Assembly (NCBI GenBank): GCA_964589175.1
Contig: CAZPRY010000023.1
Span: forward strand, 3,204-67,203
DNA: 64,000 bases
From: CAZPRY01 sp964589175
Lineage (GTDB): Bacteria > Fidelibacterota > UBA2242
Reading direction: 5' to 3'
Shown: piece after piece, positions 41,532 through 51,470 of the stretch
Layout: each line of letters begins with the position of its first letter
How positions within the stretch are numbered: the stretch's first letter is position 1
Translations under genes and position numbers: made by a program
The notes under the pieces: model-generated
Database searches by the model: none
What the model saw: the letters and a program-made list of their open reading frames with translations, nothing else
What the model was told of the DNA's origin: nothing

Positions 41532-42281
41532 TCAATACTCGACATTTAGCAAAAATAATCCTTGTGCGGGAGCTTTGTAAAGCTGCACTCCCACGGCTTT
41601 ATTTCCAAGAAGATTCTCGAAGTCTTCCGGGCTGTATCTTCCTCTTGAAACCTCCATCATGGTCCCCACCAGCAACCGCACCATGCTGTATAAAAAACGA
41701 TTGCCTTGAATCGTGTAAAGCAGCATATCTTCCTCCCGGGACCAGCGTGATTCGTAGATCAGGCAAATTTTGGAATCCACTTCCGCCGAAGCCCGGGACA
41801 GGGACGTGAAATCATGCTCGCCCAGAACCAGTTCGGCACAGCGCGCCAAAACCTCGATATCGGGTTCAAATTCCAGCTGCCAGCTGTAGCTCCGCCCGAT
41901 TGCAGAACGCCGGGTTAGTACTTTATAGATATAGCGCCGGCGTCGCGCCGAATAGCGGGCATGAAAGTCCTCAGCCACCTCCTGGCAATCATGCACGAGA
42001 ATATCACGCGGTGTTTTAGCATTCAGGGCATTGCGGATGTCGGACGGCAGCAGGCGCGTATCGAGCTCGAAATGGGCGACCTGCCCGAAGGCGTGCACAC
42101 CGCTGTCGGTGCGGCCGGCGCCGATTATGCCCACGGGTTCGCCGCGGTTAATTTCCTGCAACGCGCTTTCGAGCGTCGCCTGAATGGAGCGGTCACCCTT
42201 CTGACGCTGCCAGCCGCAATAATCCGTCCCGTCGTATTCCACCAGAATCCTGAACCTTCTTTTCATCGGCTGTTCATCCAA
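41532..42281 (-). CDS. truA: tRNA pseudouridine(38-40) synthase
   Basis: The 249-residue enzyme isomerises uridines 38-40 in the tRNA anticodon arm. The catalytic aspartate is in GAGRTDSGVHAFGQV. RYIYKV and FLYSMVRLLVGTMMEVSRG complete the fold. It overlaps the ecfT gene upstream by 19 bp; such overlaps of truA with ecfT are common. Confidence 0.96.
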   Translation of the reverse strand: MDEQPMKRRFRILVEYDGTDYCGWQRQKGDRSIQATLESALQEINRGEPVGIIGAGRTDSGVHAFGQVAHFELDTRLLPSDIRNALNAKTPRDILVHDCQEVAEDFHARYSARRRRYIYKVLTRRSAIGRSYSWQLEFEPDIEVLARCAELVLGEHDFTSLSRASAEVDSKICLIYESRWSREEDMLLYTIQGNRFLYSMVRLLVGTMMEVSRGRYSPEDFENLLGNKAVGVQLYKAPAQGLFLLNVEY

Positions 42282-43015
42282 ATCGTCAGCAGTAGCAATA
42301 TGAAACCCGCCGCAGCAAACCGGAAGTCGGCCGAGCCGTATTTGAGTTGCGTATAGTATGTCCGCGCGCCTCCGGAACCGTAGCCCCGGATGGTCATTGC
42401 ATCGGCCAGAATCTCCGCCTTGCGGAAACTGAATATCATCAGCGGGATCAGGCGCTGACGAAGCTGCGCCAGGCGTTCACGGATCGAATGCGGTCGCGTA
42501 GGAACAAACGTCTTCCAACCCTCGTCGAGGTTGCGATACTCCTCCCGCAGCAGCGGGAAAAACCGGACGGCGATAAAAATTACCTGGAAAAAATCGTCGA
42601 CAGGAAATTTAAGACGCTGCAGCGGTTTCAGTATCAGATAGATGCCGTCCAGAAATTCGACAGCCGGAATCCAGCGAACGACGAAAGCCATCAGGACAAA
42701 GAGGTTGCCCAGGCGCAGAGTGAACGCCACCGGCACCCATAACTCACTCCAAGTAAAGCTCGGGAGACTCCGCTGTAAGACAGCACTCACCATGGTTGTC
42801 GAAAAGACGACATGAACCAGAAACGTGAACGGCAGCAGGACCGCCAAAAAACGTAATTTCCGCAGAACCTGCAACAAGCGCAGGGAACTGAGACGCATCA
42901 TAAGGACCATAACTACCGGAATAGCAATCTGTCCGGAGACCGTCGATGTCAGGAATATGGCGACGATTCCGGCCAGTGTCCAGACAAGTTTCGATCTTGG
43001 GTCAAAACGATCCAT
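42263..43015 (-). CDS. ecfT: Energy-coupling factor transporter transmembrane protein EcfT
   Basis: The 250-residue membrane protein couples ECF ATPases to substrate-binding S components for vitamin or metal uptake. It starts with the typical DPRSKLVWTLAGIVAIF, has about five helices, and the coupling-helix motif AMTIRGYGSGGAR near the C-terminus. No ATPase or S component is adjacent, so it probably serves modules encoded elsewhere. Confidence 0.88.
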   Translation of the reverse strand: MDRFDPRSKLVWTLAGIVAIFLTSTVSGQIAIPVVMVLMMRLSSLRLLQVLRKLRFLAVLLPFTFLVHVVFSTTMVSAVLQRSLPSFTWSELWVPVAFTLRLGNLFVLMAFVVRWIPAVEFLDGIYLILKPLQRLKFPVDDFFQVIFIAVRFFPLLREEYRNLDEGWKTFVPTRPHSIRERLAQLRQRLIPLMIFSFRKAEILADAMTIRGYGSGGARTYYTQLKYGSADFRFAAAGFILLLLTIWMNSR

Positions 43016-43693
43016 TTAAAATGCAAAACTGAGTGAAAAGCCCATTCCATCCCGCGTCGGAAACAGACTGGATGAAATTTCCTCTACCGGCATTTCGATG
43101 CGACTGCGCGTCATCAGCATCACATCGAACATGCTGACCAAGCGGTTGGCGACCAGGCCAGTCAATGCGAAGGTAATGTTGCGGGCCGCGCTGGCGTGCC
43201 TGATCCGGATACTGTCGAATTCGCGCCGTGATTCGTCGCTGTCCCAGGACCAGTAAAATTCGGTCGTTTCCGGGTAAACCGCACCATATTGCCGGTAGCG
43301 CAGCTTCTGTTCATTATATTCATAAATATCGTTGTAATTGCCGATGTCGGTAAAAAACACTTCATCCTTCCCGTCCACGCTGGCGCTCGAATGCTGCGCG
43401 GCATAGCTGCGCATATCGTGATTCAGAACGCCGGTATGCATCCGGAAACCTGCTAAAGCCACCCAGAAAGCCGCTTCGACACCATTAAAAAGATAACCCT
43501 TCTGGTGGCGCCCCAGGCTGTGTTCACCCCAACCGGGCAACACAATCGATTTTAATAAGGTCACTCTGGCTTTTGAGATCGAAAGGCTATCCGGCGCAGG
43601 AGCGAGGACGACGCTGCCTTCTTCCCGGTCCTGGGCCAGTGCTATGGAATTAAGCAGAACGGCAAGGATTAAAAATCCCCTGAAAAGTTTCAT
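43016..43693 (-). CDS. DUF5683-type exported protein
   Basis: From ATG 43693 the product has 225 residues and a signal peptide (FRGFLILAVLLNSIALAQ). The conserved block VTLLKSIVLPGWGEHSLGRHQKGYLFNG is typical of DUF5683 proteins of FCB bacteria (quoted only in part for location at residues ~45-70). The function is unknown. Its start overlaps the lnt stop (TAATG). The C-terminus is beta-rich and ends in Phe, as in some outer-membrane proteins. Confidence 0.7.
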   Translation of the reverse strand: MKLFRGFLILAVLLNSIALAQDREEGSVVLAPAPDSLSISKARVTLLKSIVLPGWGEHSLGRHQKGYLFNGVEAAFWVALAGFRMHTGVLNHDMRSYAAQHSSASVDGKDEVFFTDIGNYNDIYEYNEQKLRYRQYGAVYPETTEFYWSWDSDESRREFDSIRIRHASAARNITFALTGLVANRLVSMFDVMLMTRSRIEMPVEEISSSLFPTRDGMGFSLSFAF

Positions 43694-45252
43694 TATATTT
43701 TCCTCTTGGCGATGCTGATTAACAATATCGAACCTGCTATTCCAACGCACAGACAACCTATCCAGTTTCCGAATTTCACAAAAAATGTGTCGGGATTCCC
43801 CTGCGCCACCGTATCCGCGAGCCAGCCCGAGCGGCCGAACTCCAGTTTTTTCTGCACGCGTCCGCGTGAATCGATAATCATGGAAACGCCCGTGTTGGCC
43901 GAACGGACGACGGGAATATTATTCTCGATTGCCCGAAACCGGGCAATCTCGGCGTGCAGATAGGGCCCGGACGTAAGCCCGAACCAGGAATCATTGGAGA
44001 CGATGACCAGCAATTCCGCGCCGAGGTGCGTACTCCTGCGGATGAGCTGCGAGAAAGACGATTCGAAACAAATCGCACTGCAGAACTGCAGGCTGGTGTC
44101 CGCCGCAGCCTCATCGGAAACCCGCACCGGCATCCCGAATACGCGGACATCCTCGCCGGGACTGAAGTTACCCTGCCCTAAATTGATATCCCGCAAGGCC
44201 GGGAACAACTCGTTCAGGGGTACATATTCACCCATCGGCACTAACTGGTTCTTGCGGTAGTCCTCGATTTCGCGACTATCCGGTTTCAGGAAAAAAGTCG
44301 AGTTATAAACCCGGTAGTTCCCGTCCTCCTGGAATTCATAATCCGGAGCGCCCGTCAGGAGGTGAACATTCAGCCGTGTAATATGCTGGAAAATCTTATC
44401 CAGCGTGCCGCGCCAGTTGCGGCGCAGATAAGTAGGCGTGGCCGTCTCCGGCCAAACAACCAGATCGAGCGGCTGTGCGGCCGCCAAATCCGTCAGATCA
44501 TGCAGTAATTGCATGTTTTGATCGAAGGACTCGCGACCCCACTTCGCGTTCGGGTCCACGTTGGGCTGAATCAGGCCGACCTGCAGCTCACGTTTTTGCT
44601 CTGCCGGCCGCATCCGCAAACGGAACAGTCCGTAAGTCTCCGGAATCAGGAAGAGCAAGAGGAGGACGCTGACATAAATCATGAGACGGCGTTTTTCCCG
44701 TGTGAATAACAGCCCGTAGATCAGCACATTGATTACGGCAATCCAGAGACTGATCCCGAAGGGACCGGTGAAGGAGGCCATCTGGATCAGCTGCAGGGCG
44801 TGACTCTGGGTATAGCACAGGTTATTCCAGGTAAATCCCAGCGTCCCGAACGAGCGTACAAACTCAACGGCGGTATATAGCACCGGAAACGTCAGAATCG
44901 CGGCGGTCTTCCCCAGGCGCCGGCCGATGACGCCCACCAGAAAACCGATAAGACCGTAGTTCAATGCCAGAAACAGCACCGAGGCTATCATCGAAAGCAG
45001 CGACCAGTACCACTCGGTCCCCATGTTGAAGGCCAGCCAGTACATGACACCCAGGTTCAGGACAATTCCGAATAAAAGCCCCTTTTCGAAGGCGAGCTGA
45101 AAGTCCTCCCGGACCAGTACATAGAGGAAGGGGACAAGCCCGAAATAGGCCAGGAATCCAAATGGAGACGGCGGAAAGGCCGATACAGTCAGCAGCCCGG
45201 AAATCACAATCCAGAGCCAGCCCGGTGTTTGTTTTAATGCAGATTTATCCAC
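43693..45252 (-). CDS. lnt: Apolipoprotein N-acyltransferase
   Basis: This 519-residue inner-membrane enzyme adds the third acyl chain to lipoproteins. Several N-terminal helices (LWIVISGLLTVSAFPPSPFG onward) precede a nitrilase domain with the Glu in VVWPETATP, the Lys in RKNQLVPMGEYVPL and the Cys in SAICFESSF. All three catalytic residues are present. It marks a diderm cell envelope. Confidence 0.95.
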   Translation of the reverse strand: MDKSALKQTPGWLWIVISGLLTVSAFPPSPFGFLAYFGLVPFLYVLVREDFQLAFEKGLLFGIVLNLGVMYWLAFNMGTEWYWSLLSMIASVLFLALNYGLIGFLVGVIGRRLGKTAAILTFPVLYTAVEFVRSFGTLGFTWNNLCYTQSHALQLIQMASFTGPFGISLWIAVINVLIYGLLFTREKRRLMIYVSVLLLLFLIPETYGLFRLRMRPAEQKRELQVGLIQPNVDPNAKWGRESFDQNMQLLHDLTDLAAAQPLDLVVWPETATPTYLRRNWRGTLDKIFQHITRLNVHLLTGAPDYEFQEDGNYRVYNSTFFLKPDSREIEDYRKNQLVPMGEYVPLNELFPALRDINLGQGNFSPGEDVRVFGMPVRVSDEAAADTSLQFCSAICFESSFSQLIRRSTHLGAELLVIVSNDSWFGLTSGPYLHAEIARFRAIENNIPVVRSANTGVSMIIDSRGRVQKKLEFGRSGWLADTVAQGNPDTFFVKFGNWIGCLCVGIAGSILLISIAKRKI

Positions 45253-45670
45253 TCTTATATCGTCCAGTATCGAGATAGGTTTGCAGGAAAATCGCCGCAG
45301 CTGTTTTATCCACCTCGGCTTTTTTATGGCCGGTTTTGACTCCTTTTAAATGGAGCACCCGGATGGCTTCGACCGAGGAGAGCCGCTCGTCCACCTCATC
45401 CACGGGCACCGGAACCGCGGCTTTCAACTTTTCGATGAAAGCGCGTACGATTCCAGTCTGCTCCGAGGCCTCACCGGACATTGACAGGGGCAACCCGACA
45501 ACGGCGATGTCGACTTCATTATCCTCGATTTCCTGCCGAAGGGCCAGCAAGGCAGCATCCTCGTCTTTCGGCTGAATCGTTTTATACGGCGAGGCGATTA
45601 TCCGCAGCGGGTCCGAGAGAGCCAGGCCAATACGCGTCAAGCCGTAATCGATCGCTAAGATTCGACCCAC
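45245..45670 (-). CDS. ruvX: Putative pre-16S rRNA nuclease / Holliday-junction-resolvase-like YqgF
   Basis: The 141-residue RNase H-fold protein starts MGRILAIDYGLTRIGLALSD; DYG carries the first catalytic Asp. IAVVGLPLSMSG, VDERLSSVEA and the final DKTAAAIFLQTYLD supply the others. It helps mature the 16S rRNA 5' end. It overlaps lnt by 8 bp. Confidence 0.94.
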   Translation of the reverse strand: MGRILAIDYGLTRIGLALSDPLRIIASPYKTIQPKDEDAALLALRQEIEDNEVDIAVVGLPLSMSGEASEQTGIVRAFIEKLKAAVPVPVDEVDERLSSVEAIRVLHLKGVKTGHKKAEVDKTAAAIFLQTYLDTGRYKSG

Positions 45671-45671
45671 C

Positions 45672-46007
45672 TTAATCCTCGGTAGTTTTCTCGGAATTTT
45701 TCTCGGTGGTTTTCAGAGCCAGCTTGATCAACTTGCCCGGTTTGAAGTGGGTTTTCTTTCTGGGGGGCACGAAAATTTCCTCGTTCGTACGAGGATTACG
45801 CGCCTTGGGCTTCGCCTTGGTCGGTTTGATCTCAAAGACCCCAAAGTTACGGATTTCGACCCGCAAATTGTCCGAATTCTCACACAGCATCTCTCGCAGC
45901 ACCTGAAAGACGCCGTCGACAATGGCCTCCGTATTGTATATCCTCTCACCGATTAATCCTGCCGTCCGCTTGACAACGTCTTTTTTCGTATATGTCTTTA
46001 CGCGCAT
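45672..46007 (-). CDS. HU/IHF-family DNA-binding protein
   Basis: The 111-residue nucleoid protein reads YTKKDVVKRTAGLIG, then VEIRNFGVFEIKPTKAK and the DNA-minor-groove arm ARNPRTNEEIFVPPRKK, ending with a short acidic-basic tail. The arm's RNPRT motif is IHF/HU-like. It bends DNA. It cannot be assigned to HU or IHF with certainty. Confidence 0.93.
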   Translation of the reverse strand: MRVKTYTKKDVVKRTAGLIGERIYNTEAIVDGVFQVLREMLCENSDNLRVEIRNFGVFEIKPTKAKPKARNPRTNEEIFVPPRKKTHFKPGKLIKLALKTTEKNSEKTTED

Positions 46008-46020
46008 CCGAATCCTCCTT

Positions 46021-48201
46021 TTATTTTCTTTCTACGGAAATAATACCCTGAACATTTTGTAATCGGCCGATCACCTTGTTGAGATGATTCAGATTCCCGA
46101 CCTGCAAAATCAACGAAATATGGATAATCGTCTCATCGACTTGTCCGTCGATCGTAACGATATTGGTATTCGTACCCGAAATGGCTTCGGTGACATCTTT
46201 AAGAAAACCTTTACGCTCCTGCCCCAGCATTTTGACCTGGGCCAGAAAAAACTGTTCCTGACTCTTGTCCCATTCGACATCAATCAGTCGCTCATTCTCC
46301 TCAAACAGCGCCGGCAGGTTGCTGCAATCGCTTTTATGCACGATCACACCCCGGCCGCGGCTCACAAAACCGATGATATCATCGCCCGGAATCGGGTTGC
46401 AGCATTTGGCGAAGTTCACCATCAGGTCGCTCAATCCCTGGATTTTCACACCCTTGACGCTCTTACGCGCTTTTTCAATGAAAAGACCGTCCAGGTCTCG
46501 CCGTTCCGGTTCGATGGCATCCTTGGGGAAAAGTTTGGAATAGACTCCCTGAACGGTCAGTAATCCGTTGCCCACCGCCGCATAAAGTTTGTCTATATCG
46601 TCAAAACCCAGGACGGCCAGAGAACTCTGCACGGTTTTTAAAAACTTGAGCGTCTTATGCTTGCGATTCTCCTTCTCCAGGATATCCTTGCCGAGCTTCA
46701 CGCTCTCGTCGAACTGCGTCTTGCGGATATAACGTTTGATGGCACCAATCGCTTTGGCGGTTTTGACGAATTTTAACCACGCATAACTGGGCTTATGGGT
46801 TTCGGAAGTGATGATCTCGATCGTCTGCCCGCTTTTCAATTCGGAGTTGAGCGGGACGATTTTACCGTCTACTTTGGCGCCGATACAGTGAAATCCGATA
46901 TCGGTATGAACGGCGAAAGCGAAATCAACGGGCGAAGCGCCGGCCGGCAGGCGGTTCAAATCCCCGCGCGGCGTGAACACGAAAATCTCATCCTTGAAGA
47001 GATCGATCTTCAGGGTATCCATGAAATCCTGGGCCCCTGAAGATTCGGCTCTTAGAATTTCGATCAGATCGCGCAGCCATTTAACATATTTATCCACTTC
47101 ATCCGGTTTCTTGCTGCCCTCTTTATAGCGCCAGTGGGCCGCAATTCCCTCCTCAGCCACCTCATTCATTTCTTCGGTGCGAATCTGGATTTCCACGATT
47201 TTCCCGCCGGGACCGTAGACCGTGGTATGGATGGATTGATAGAAATTGGCTTTATGGCTGGCGATATAATCCTTGAAGCGGTCCATCACCGGTGTAAAGA
47301 GATCATGAACGATACCCAGGACACCATAGCAGTACTCCTTGCTGTCCGTTATGATCCGGATCGCCAGCAGATCGTAGATCTCTTCGAAGGGCTTGTTGCG
47401 GGCCTTCATCTTCTTATAAATCGAGTAGAAATGTTTGGGCCGGCCGAGAATCCGGGCCGGGATGTTCTGCTCAACCAGTGCCCGTTTCAACGGTATCGTG
47501 AAACTGCGAATATAGCGCTCCCGCTCGCTTCTCTTTTCCAGCACCTTTTTCTGTAGAAAACGGTAGGCGTCGTTATCCAGCGTTTTCAGGACCAGGTCTT
47601 CCAGTTCCGAGCGCAGTTTGAACATCCCCAGCCGGTGCGCCAGGGGCGCGTACACATCCCGGGTTTCCACCGCGATGCGGCGGCTCTTGACCGCCGGCAG
47701 GTATTCCAGAGTCTGCATATTGTGCAGACGGTCCGCCAGTTTGATGATCAAAACGCGGATATCTTCCGCCACGCTGAGCAGCATCTTGCGGAAATTATCG
47801 GCCTGTTCCTCCTGCCGGTTGCGGAAGGTGATGCCGCTGATTTTGGTAACTCCCTCGACCAGACGCGCCACTTCGCTACCGAATCGCTGGGCAATATCGT
47901 CATAATGAATACCGGTATCTTCGATCACATCGTGCAGCAATCCGCCCGAAACCGTTATGGGGTCCATATTCATCTCGGCCAGAATTTTGGCAACGTGATA
48001 ACAGTGCTCGAAGTAGGGAACTCCGGAGCGGCGCATCTGTCCCCGGTGCGCATCGCGGGCAAAACGGTAGGCTTCCCAGAGGAAATCCTCATCAATGGGC
48101 GAGCCCGCAACTCCGCCCGAGATGGAATGCAGCAAGGCGTAGAATTTCTGCGGTCGCTTGCTGTTGCGGAGATAGACGTTGCTGGTGATTTTGGCTTTCA
48201 T
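46021..48201 (-). CDS. spoT: RelA/SpoT bifunctional (p)ppGpp synthetase/hydrolase
   Basis: The 726-residue stringent-response enzyme has an HD hydrolase domain (YFEHCYHVAKIL, GGLLHDVIEDTG), a synthetase domain (FYSIYKKMKARN, YDLLAIRIITD, HKANFYQSIHTTV), a TGS domain (VFTPRGDLNRLPAGASPVDF), a zinc-finger-like CCNPIPGDDIIG and a C-terminal ACT domain. Both catalytic domains look complete. It abuts dnaB, the stop of one meeting the start of the other. Confidence 0.95.
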   Translation of the reverse strand: MKAKITSNVYLRNSKRPQKFYALLHSISGGVAGSPIDEDFLWEAYRFARDAHRGQMRRSGVPYFEHCYHVAKILAEMNMDPITVSGGLLHDVIEDTGIHYDDIAQRFGSEVARLVEGVTKISGITFRNRQEEQADNFRKMLLSVAEDIRVLIIKLADRLHNMQTLEYLPAVKSRRIAVETRDVYAPLAHRLGMFKLRSELEDLVLKTLDNDAYRFLQKKVLEKRSERERYIRSFTIPLKRALVEQNIPARILGRPKHFYSIYKKMKARNKPFEEIYDLLAIRIITDSKEYCYGVLGIVHDLFTPVMDRFKDYIASHKANFYQSIHTTVYGPGGKIVEIQIRTEEMNEVAEEGIAAHWRYKEGSKKPDEVDKYVKWLRDLIEILRAESSGAQDFMDTLKIDLFKDEIFVFTPRGDLNRLPAGASPVDFAFAVHTDIGFHCIGAKVDGKIVPLNSELKSGQTIEIITSETHKPSYAWLKFVKTAKAIGAIKRYIRKTQFDESVKLGKDILEKENRKHKTLKFLKTVQSSLAVLGFDDIDKLYAAVGNGLLTVQGVYSKLFPKDAIEPERRDLDGLFIEKARKSVKGVKIQGLSDLMVNFAKCCNPIPGDDIIGFVSRGRGVIVHKSDCSNLPALFEENERLIDVEWDKSQEQFFLAQVKMLGQERKGFLKDVTEAISGTNTNIVTIDGQVDETIIHISLILQVGNLNHLNKVIGRLQNVQGIISVERK

Positions 48202-49583
48202 TAAAATGGTACTGTTTCACCCATATCGGCCCGATGCGGGGCCCTGCTCTCGAAACGTGCGTATTTATCGATAAAGACCACATTGATGATGTCGGTCGGG
48301 CCGTTGCGCTGTTTGGCAACGATGATCTCGGCCTTGCGCTCATCGTCGTAGTTCGCTTCCTCCTGATCGCGGCGCTTGTAGACGATGGGACGGTAGACAA
48401 ACATGACGACGTCGGCATCCTGTTCGATGGCCCCGCTCTCGCGCAAATCCGAAAGTTGGGGGCGGTGATCCCCGGCCCGCGTTTCCACAGCCCGGGAGAG
48501 CTGCGACAGGGCCAGCACCGGCAGTCTCAGTTCTTTCGCCAGAGCCTTCAGACTTCGCGAAATTTCGGTGATTTCCTGCTGGCGGCTTTCGGCTTTATGA
48601 CCTTTGATTAATTGTAAATAATCGACCACGATCATCTGAATGTCATGTTCGGCTTTCAGACGGCGGGCTTTGGCCCGGATTTCGATCATCGATAGCGCCG
48701 GAGAATCGTCGATATATATCGGGGCCGTGGCCAGGCGGGTGGTCTCGCGGCTCAGGCGCTGCCACTGATCGCTGGGCAGTTTACCGGTGCGCACCTGGTG
48801 GCTGTCCACCTTGGCTTCCGCACAGAGCAGGCGCATCGCCAGCTGGTAATCCGCCATTTCCAGGCTGAAAAAACCCACCGGAACCTTGTACTCAACCGCG
48901 CAGTTGCGCGTCATCGTCAACGCCAGGGCTGTCTTGCCCATACTCGGCCGGCCGGCCAGAATAACCAGATCGCCGTTTTGAAAGCCGGAAGTCAGATCGT
49001 CCAGATCGGTGATTCCGGTCGGTACTCCGGTCGTATGAAACTTACGTTTATGAATCGCATCGATATGCTCAAAGGTCTGGTAAAGAATATCTTCGAATTT
49101 TTTAAAACCGGTTTTCAGGCGGCTTTCGGAGAGGGCAAAAATCTTCTGCTCGGCGCGGTCCAGAACTGCATAAGCATCCTCGTGGGCTTCATAGGCGTCG
49201 CTCTGAATCTCCGTGGCCGATTCGATCAGCTTACGAAAGATAGACTTTTCGAGGACGATCTTGGCGTAATATTCCACGTTCGCGGCCGACGGCGTCGATT
49301 CGGCGAGACCCGTGACATAGTAAGCGCCGCCCACTCTCTCCAGGGCATTATTGCGTTTTAAGCGGTCGATGACGCTGATCTGATCCACCGGCTGGCCGTC
49401 ATGGAACAATTCGATCATGGCACTGAAAATAGTCTGGTGTGCGTCTTTGTAGAAGGCCGTCTGATCGAGGTACTGCAGGGCCTTGCTGACTGCTTCCTTA
49501 TCCAGCATCATCGCCCCGAGGACAGACAATTCGGCTTCATCGGCATGCGGCGGAACTTTGATATAATTTTCGTTCTGGGCCAA
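48201..49583 (-). CDS. dnaB: Replicative DNA helicase DnaB
   Basis: The 460-residue hexameric helicase shows an N-terminal domain (VPPHADEAELSVLGAMMLD), the RecA-like motor with Walker A GRPSMGKTA and Walker B MIVVDYLQLI, and LRESGAIEQDADVVMF. The start is a TTG at 49583, placed behind CAAGGAG, 2 bases after the stop of the uracil-DNA glycosylase gene. An open frame extends to 49847 but upstream residues are translated from that gene and lack homology. Confidence 0.95.
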   Translation of the reverse strand: MAQNENYIKVPPHADEAELSVLGAMMLDKEAVSKALQYLDQTAFYKDAHQTIFSAMIELFHDGQPVDQISVIDRLKRNNALERVGGAYYVTGLAESTPSAANVEYYAKIVLEKSIFRKLIESATEIQSDAYEAHEDAYAVLDRAEQKIFALSESRLKTGFKKFEDILYQTFEHIDAIHKRKFHTTGVPTGITDLDDLTSGFQNGDLVILAGRPSMGKTALALTMTRNCAVEYKVPVGFFSLEMADYQLAMRLLCAEAKVDSHQVRTGKLPSDQWQRLSRETTRLATAPIYIDDSPALSMIEIRAKARRLKAEHDIQMIVVDYLQLIKGHKAESRQQEITEISRSLKALAKELRLPVLALSQLSRAVETRAGDHRPQLSDLRESGAIEQDADVVMFVYRPIVYKRRDQEEANYDDERKAEIIVAKQRNGPTDIINVVFIDKYARFESRAPHRADMGETVPF

Positions 49584-49585
49584 TT

Positions 49586-50284
49586 TCAGCTCCTTGCTTT
49601 TTCCAGGTAGAGTTTTTGAATTTTCTTGAAATCTTCCCAGGTATCTCGTTTTAGATTGGGATTGCGCAGCAGTGCGGCCGGATGATAGGTGACTATCAGG
49701 TCGACGCCGTGATAACTGTAGATTTCGCCCCGCATTTGCCCCAGGCTGTACTCGACCCGCAGCAGGGTCTTGGCCGCGGTCAAACCCAGGCAGATGATGA
49801 GTTTCGGCTGGATGAGTTCGATCAGGCGTACCAGGTAGGGTTCGCATTGGGCGATTTCATCGGCATGCGGCGTACGGTTGTTGGGCGGGCGGCACTTCAG
49901 GATGTTGGCGATAAAGACCTGCTCGCGTTTCAAGGCGATGGCCGCCAGGATTTTATCAAGCAATTGCCCGGCCCGGCCGACAAACGGCAGACCCTGCAAA
50001 TCTTCCTGCTGGCCCGGGGCTTCACCGATGAACATCAGATCCGCCTGCCGATTGCCGTAGCCCGGCACGGCCTTGGTCCGTGTCTGCGACAGGGCACACT
50101 TTTCACAGGTGGTAATCCGGTCCTGTAGCTCTTCAAACGATAGATTCATATTGCTGGGCTCCGCATTTAACTGTTCCATTACCGCCGGCTGAGGAGTTTC
50201 GCTTTTTTCCAGATAGAATTCATCGAAAAACAGTTCCCCCTGCTGCCTGAAAAACGATTTCAGTTCTTCTTTCAGATCACGCAT
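49586..50284 (-). CDS. Uracil-DNA glycosylase, family 4 type
   Basis: The 232-residue repair enzyme has FeS-cluster cysteines (CEKCALS, and CRPPNN with later Cys), the uracil-pocket motif MFIGEAPGQQEDLQGLPFVG and the C-terminal TYHPAALLRNP. It removes uracil from DNA. An N-terminal extension of about 50 residues is non-conserved. Confidence 0.93.
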   Translation of the reverse strand: MRDLKEELKSFFRQQGELFFDEFYLEKSETPQPAVMEQLNAEPSNMNLSFEELQDRITTCEKCALSQTRTKAVPGYGNRQADLMFIGEAPGQQEDLQGLPFVGRAGQLLDKILAAIALKREQVFIANILKCRPPNNRTPHADEIAQCEPYLVRLIELIQPKLIICLGLTAAKTLLRVEYSLGQMRGEIYSYHGVDLIVTYHPAALLRNPNLKRDTWEDFKKIQKLYLEKARS

Positions 50285-50290
50285 ATTCCG

Positions 50291-51466
50291 TTATTTCCGG
50301 TTCCCGGTAACTTGTCGGATTATTTTTTCGGCAATCTCCCGTTTGGAGGCCAGCGGAAAATGCCACTCACCGCCCGTCGAAGAAAAAAGGATTATCTCGT
50401 TCGTATCCCCGGCAAACCCGGCGCCGCTCCGGGAGGGATCGTTCCAGGCGATAAAATCCAGACCTTTGCTTTTCAGCTTCTCCAGCGAGCGCCGTTTACC
50501 CTCTTCCAGTTCTACACTGAATCCGACAATTACAGTATCGGGATGCTTGCGGCGGAATTCACTCACCAGGTCGGGATTCAAGCGAATCGGGAGACTGGCC
50601 GGGAATTCCGATTTTTTGATTTTCGAAGCACTTACACCGGCCGGCGCCAGGTCCTCCACTGCCGCGGCCATGAAAAGGAAGTCGGCATCCTGTGCGTTGG
50701 CTTCGAGCGCCTGCTGCATCTCTCCCGCCGTCTCCACGTCGGTGCGCTGCACTCCCGGGGATGTCTTCTCGCCACTGGGACCGCAGATCAGCCGGACCTC
50801 GCCGCCCTCTTTGACGGCCGCCTCAGCCAGGGCGATGCCCATTTTCCCGCTCGAACGGTTCGAAAGATAGCGCACGGGATCGATGTACTCGCGGGTGGGC
50901 CCGGCAGTCACGATCACTTTCTTGCCCTGCAGGCGATGCTCTCCGTTGAGACGCTGATCGATATAGCGGATGATGTCGGTCTCGTCCGCCAAACGGCCTT
51001 TACCGACCGTGTTGCAGGCCAGCTCGCCCGCTTCGGGTTCGATAAAGCCGTAGCCCAGCTCGCTAAGCTTGGCGATATTGGCCTGCGTGATGGGATTCTC
51101 GTACATGTTCACATTCATCGCCAGCGCAAAGACGGTTTTATTGCCCGCCGCCAGAATGATTGTGGAAAGCAGATCGTCGGCAATTCCGTGGGCTGTTTTA
51201 GCCACGATATTAGCCGTCGCTGGAGAAACCAGGATAAGTTCGGATTCGGTCGCCAGATCGATGTGACGCGTGGTAACTTTACCCCCGGACCACATGCCTG
51301 TCAAAACCGGCTTATCGCTGAAAGTCTCGAAAATCAGCGGCGTCATAAATTGCTGCGCCGAATCGGTCATCACAACCGTAACATCGGCGCCCTCGTCTTT
51401 CACGAGACGACGCAGCAAATTGGCTGATTTATAAATGGCTATGCCGCCCGTCAATCCGAGCAGCAT
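50291..51466 (-). CDS. coaBC: Bifunctional phosphopantothenoylcysteine decarboxylase/ligase CoaBC
   Basis: The 391-residue coenzyme A enzyme has a CoaC flavoprotein half (LLGLTGGIAIYKSANLLRR, HIDLATESELILVSPATAN, NVNMYENP) and a CoaB ligase half (VIVTAGPTREYIDPVRYL, NRSSGKMG). The ATG at 51466 was preferred over a GTG at 51487 because homology begins there. It overlaps the rpoZ end only if the GTG start is used. Confidence 0.94.
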   Translation of the reverse strand: MLLGLTGGIAIYKSANLLRRLVKDEGADVTVVMTDSAQQFMTPLIFETFSDKPVLTGMWSGGKVTTRHIDLATESELILVSPATANIVAKTAHGIADDLLSTIILAAGNKTVFALAMNVNMYENPITQANIAKLSELGYGFIEPEAGELACNTVGKGRLADETDIIRYIDQRLNGEHRLQGKKVIVTAGPTREYIDPVRYLSNRSSGKMGIALAEAAVKEGGEVRLICGPSGEKTSPGVQRTDVETAGEMQQALEANAQDADFLFMAAAVEDLAPAGVSASKIKKSEFPASLPIRLNPDLVSEFRRKHPDTVIVGFSVELEEGKRRSLEKLKSKGLDFIAWNDPSRSGAGFAGDTNEIILFSSTGGEWHFPLASKREIAEKIIRQVTGNRK

Positions 51467-51470
51467 TTTC

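Noticed and set aside
49584..49847. N-terminal extension of DnaB by 88 residues
   Set aside because: The extra residues are translated from the uracil-DNA glycosylase gene in another frame. A TTG behind CAAGGAG at 49583 gives the normal DnaB start.
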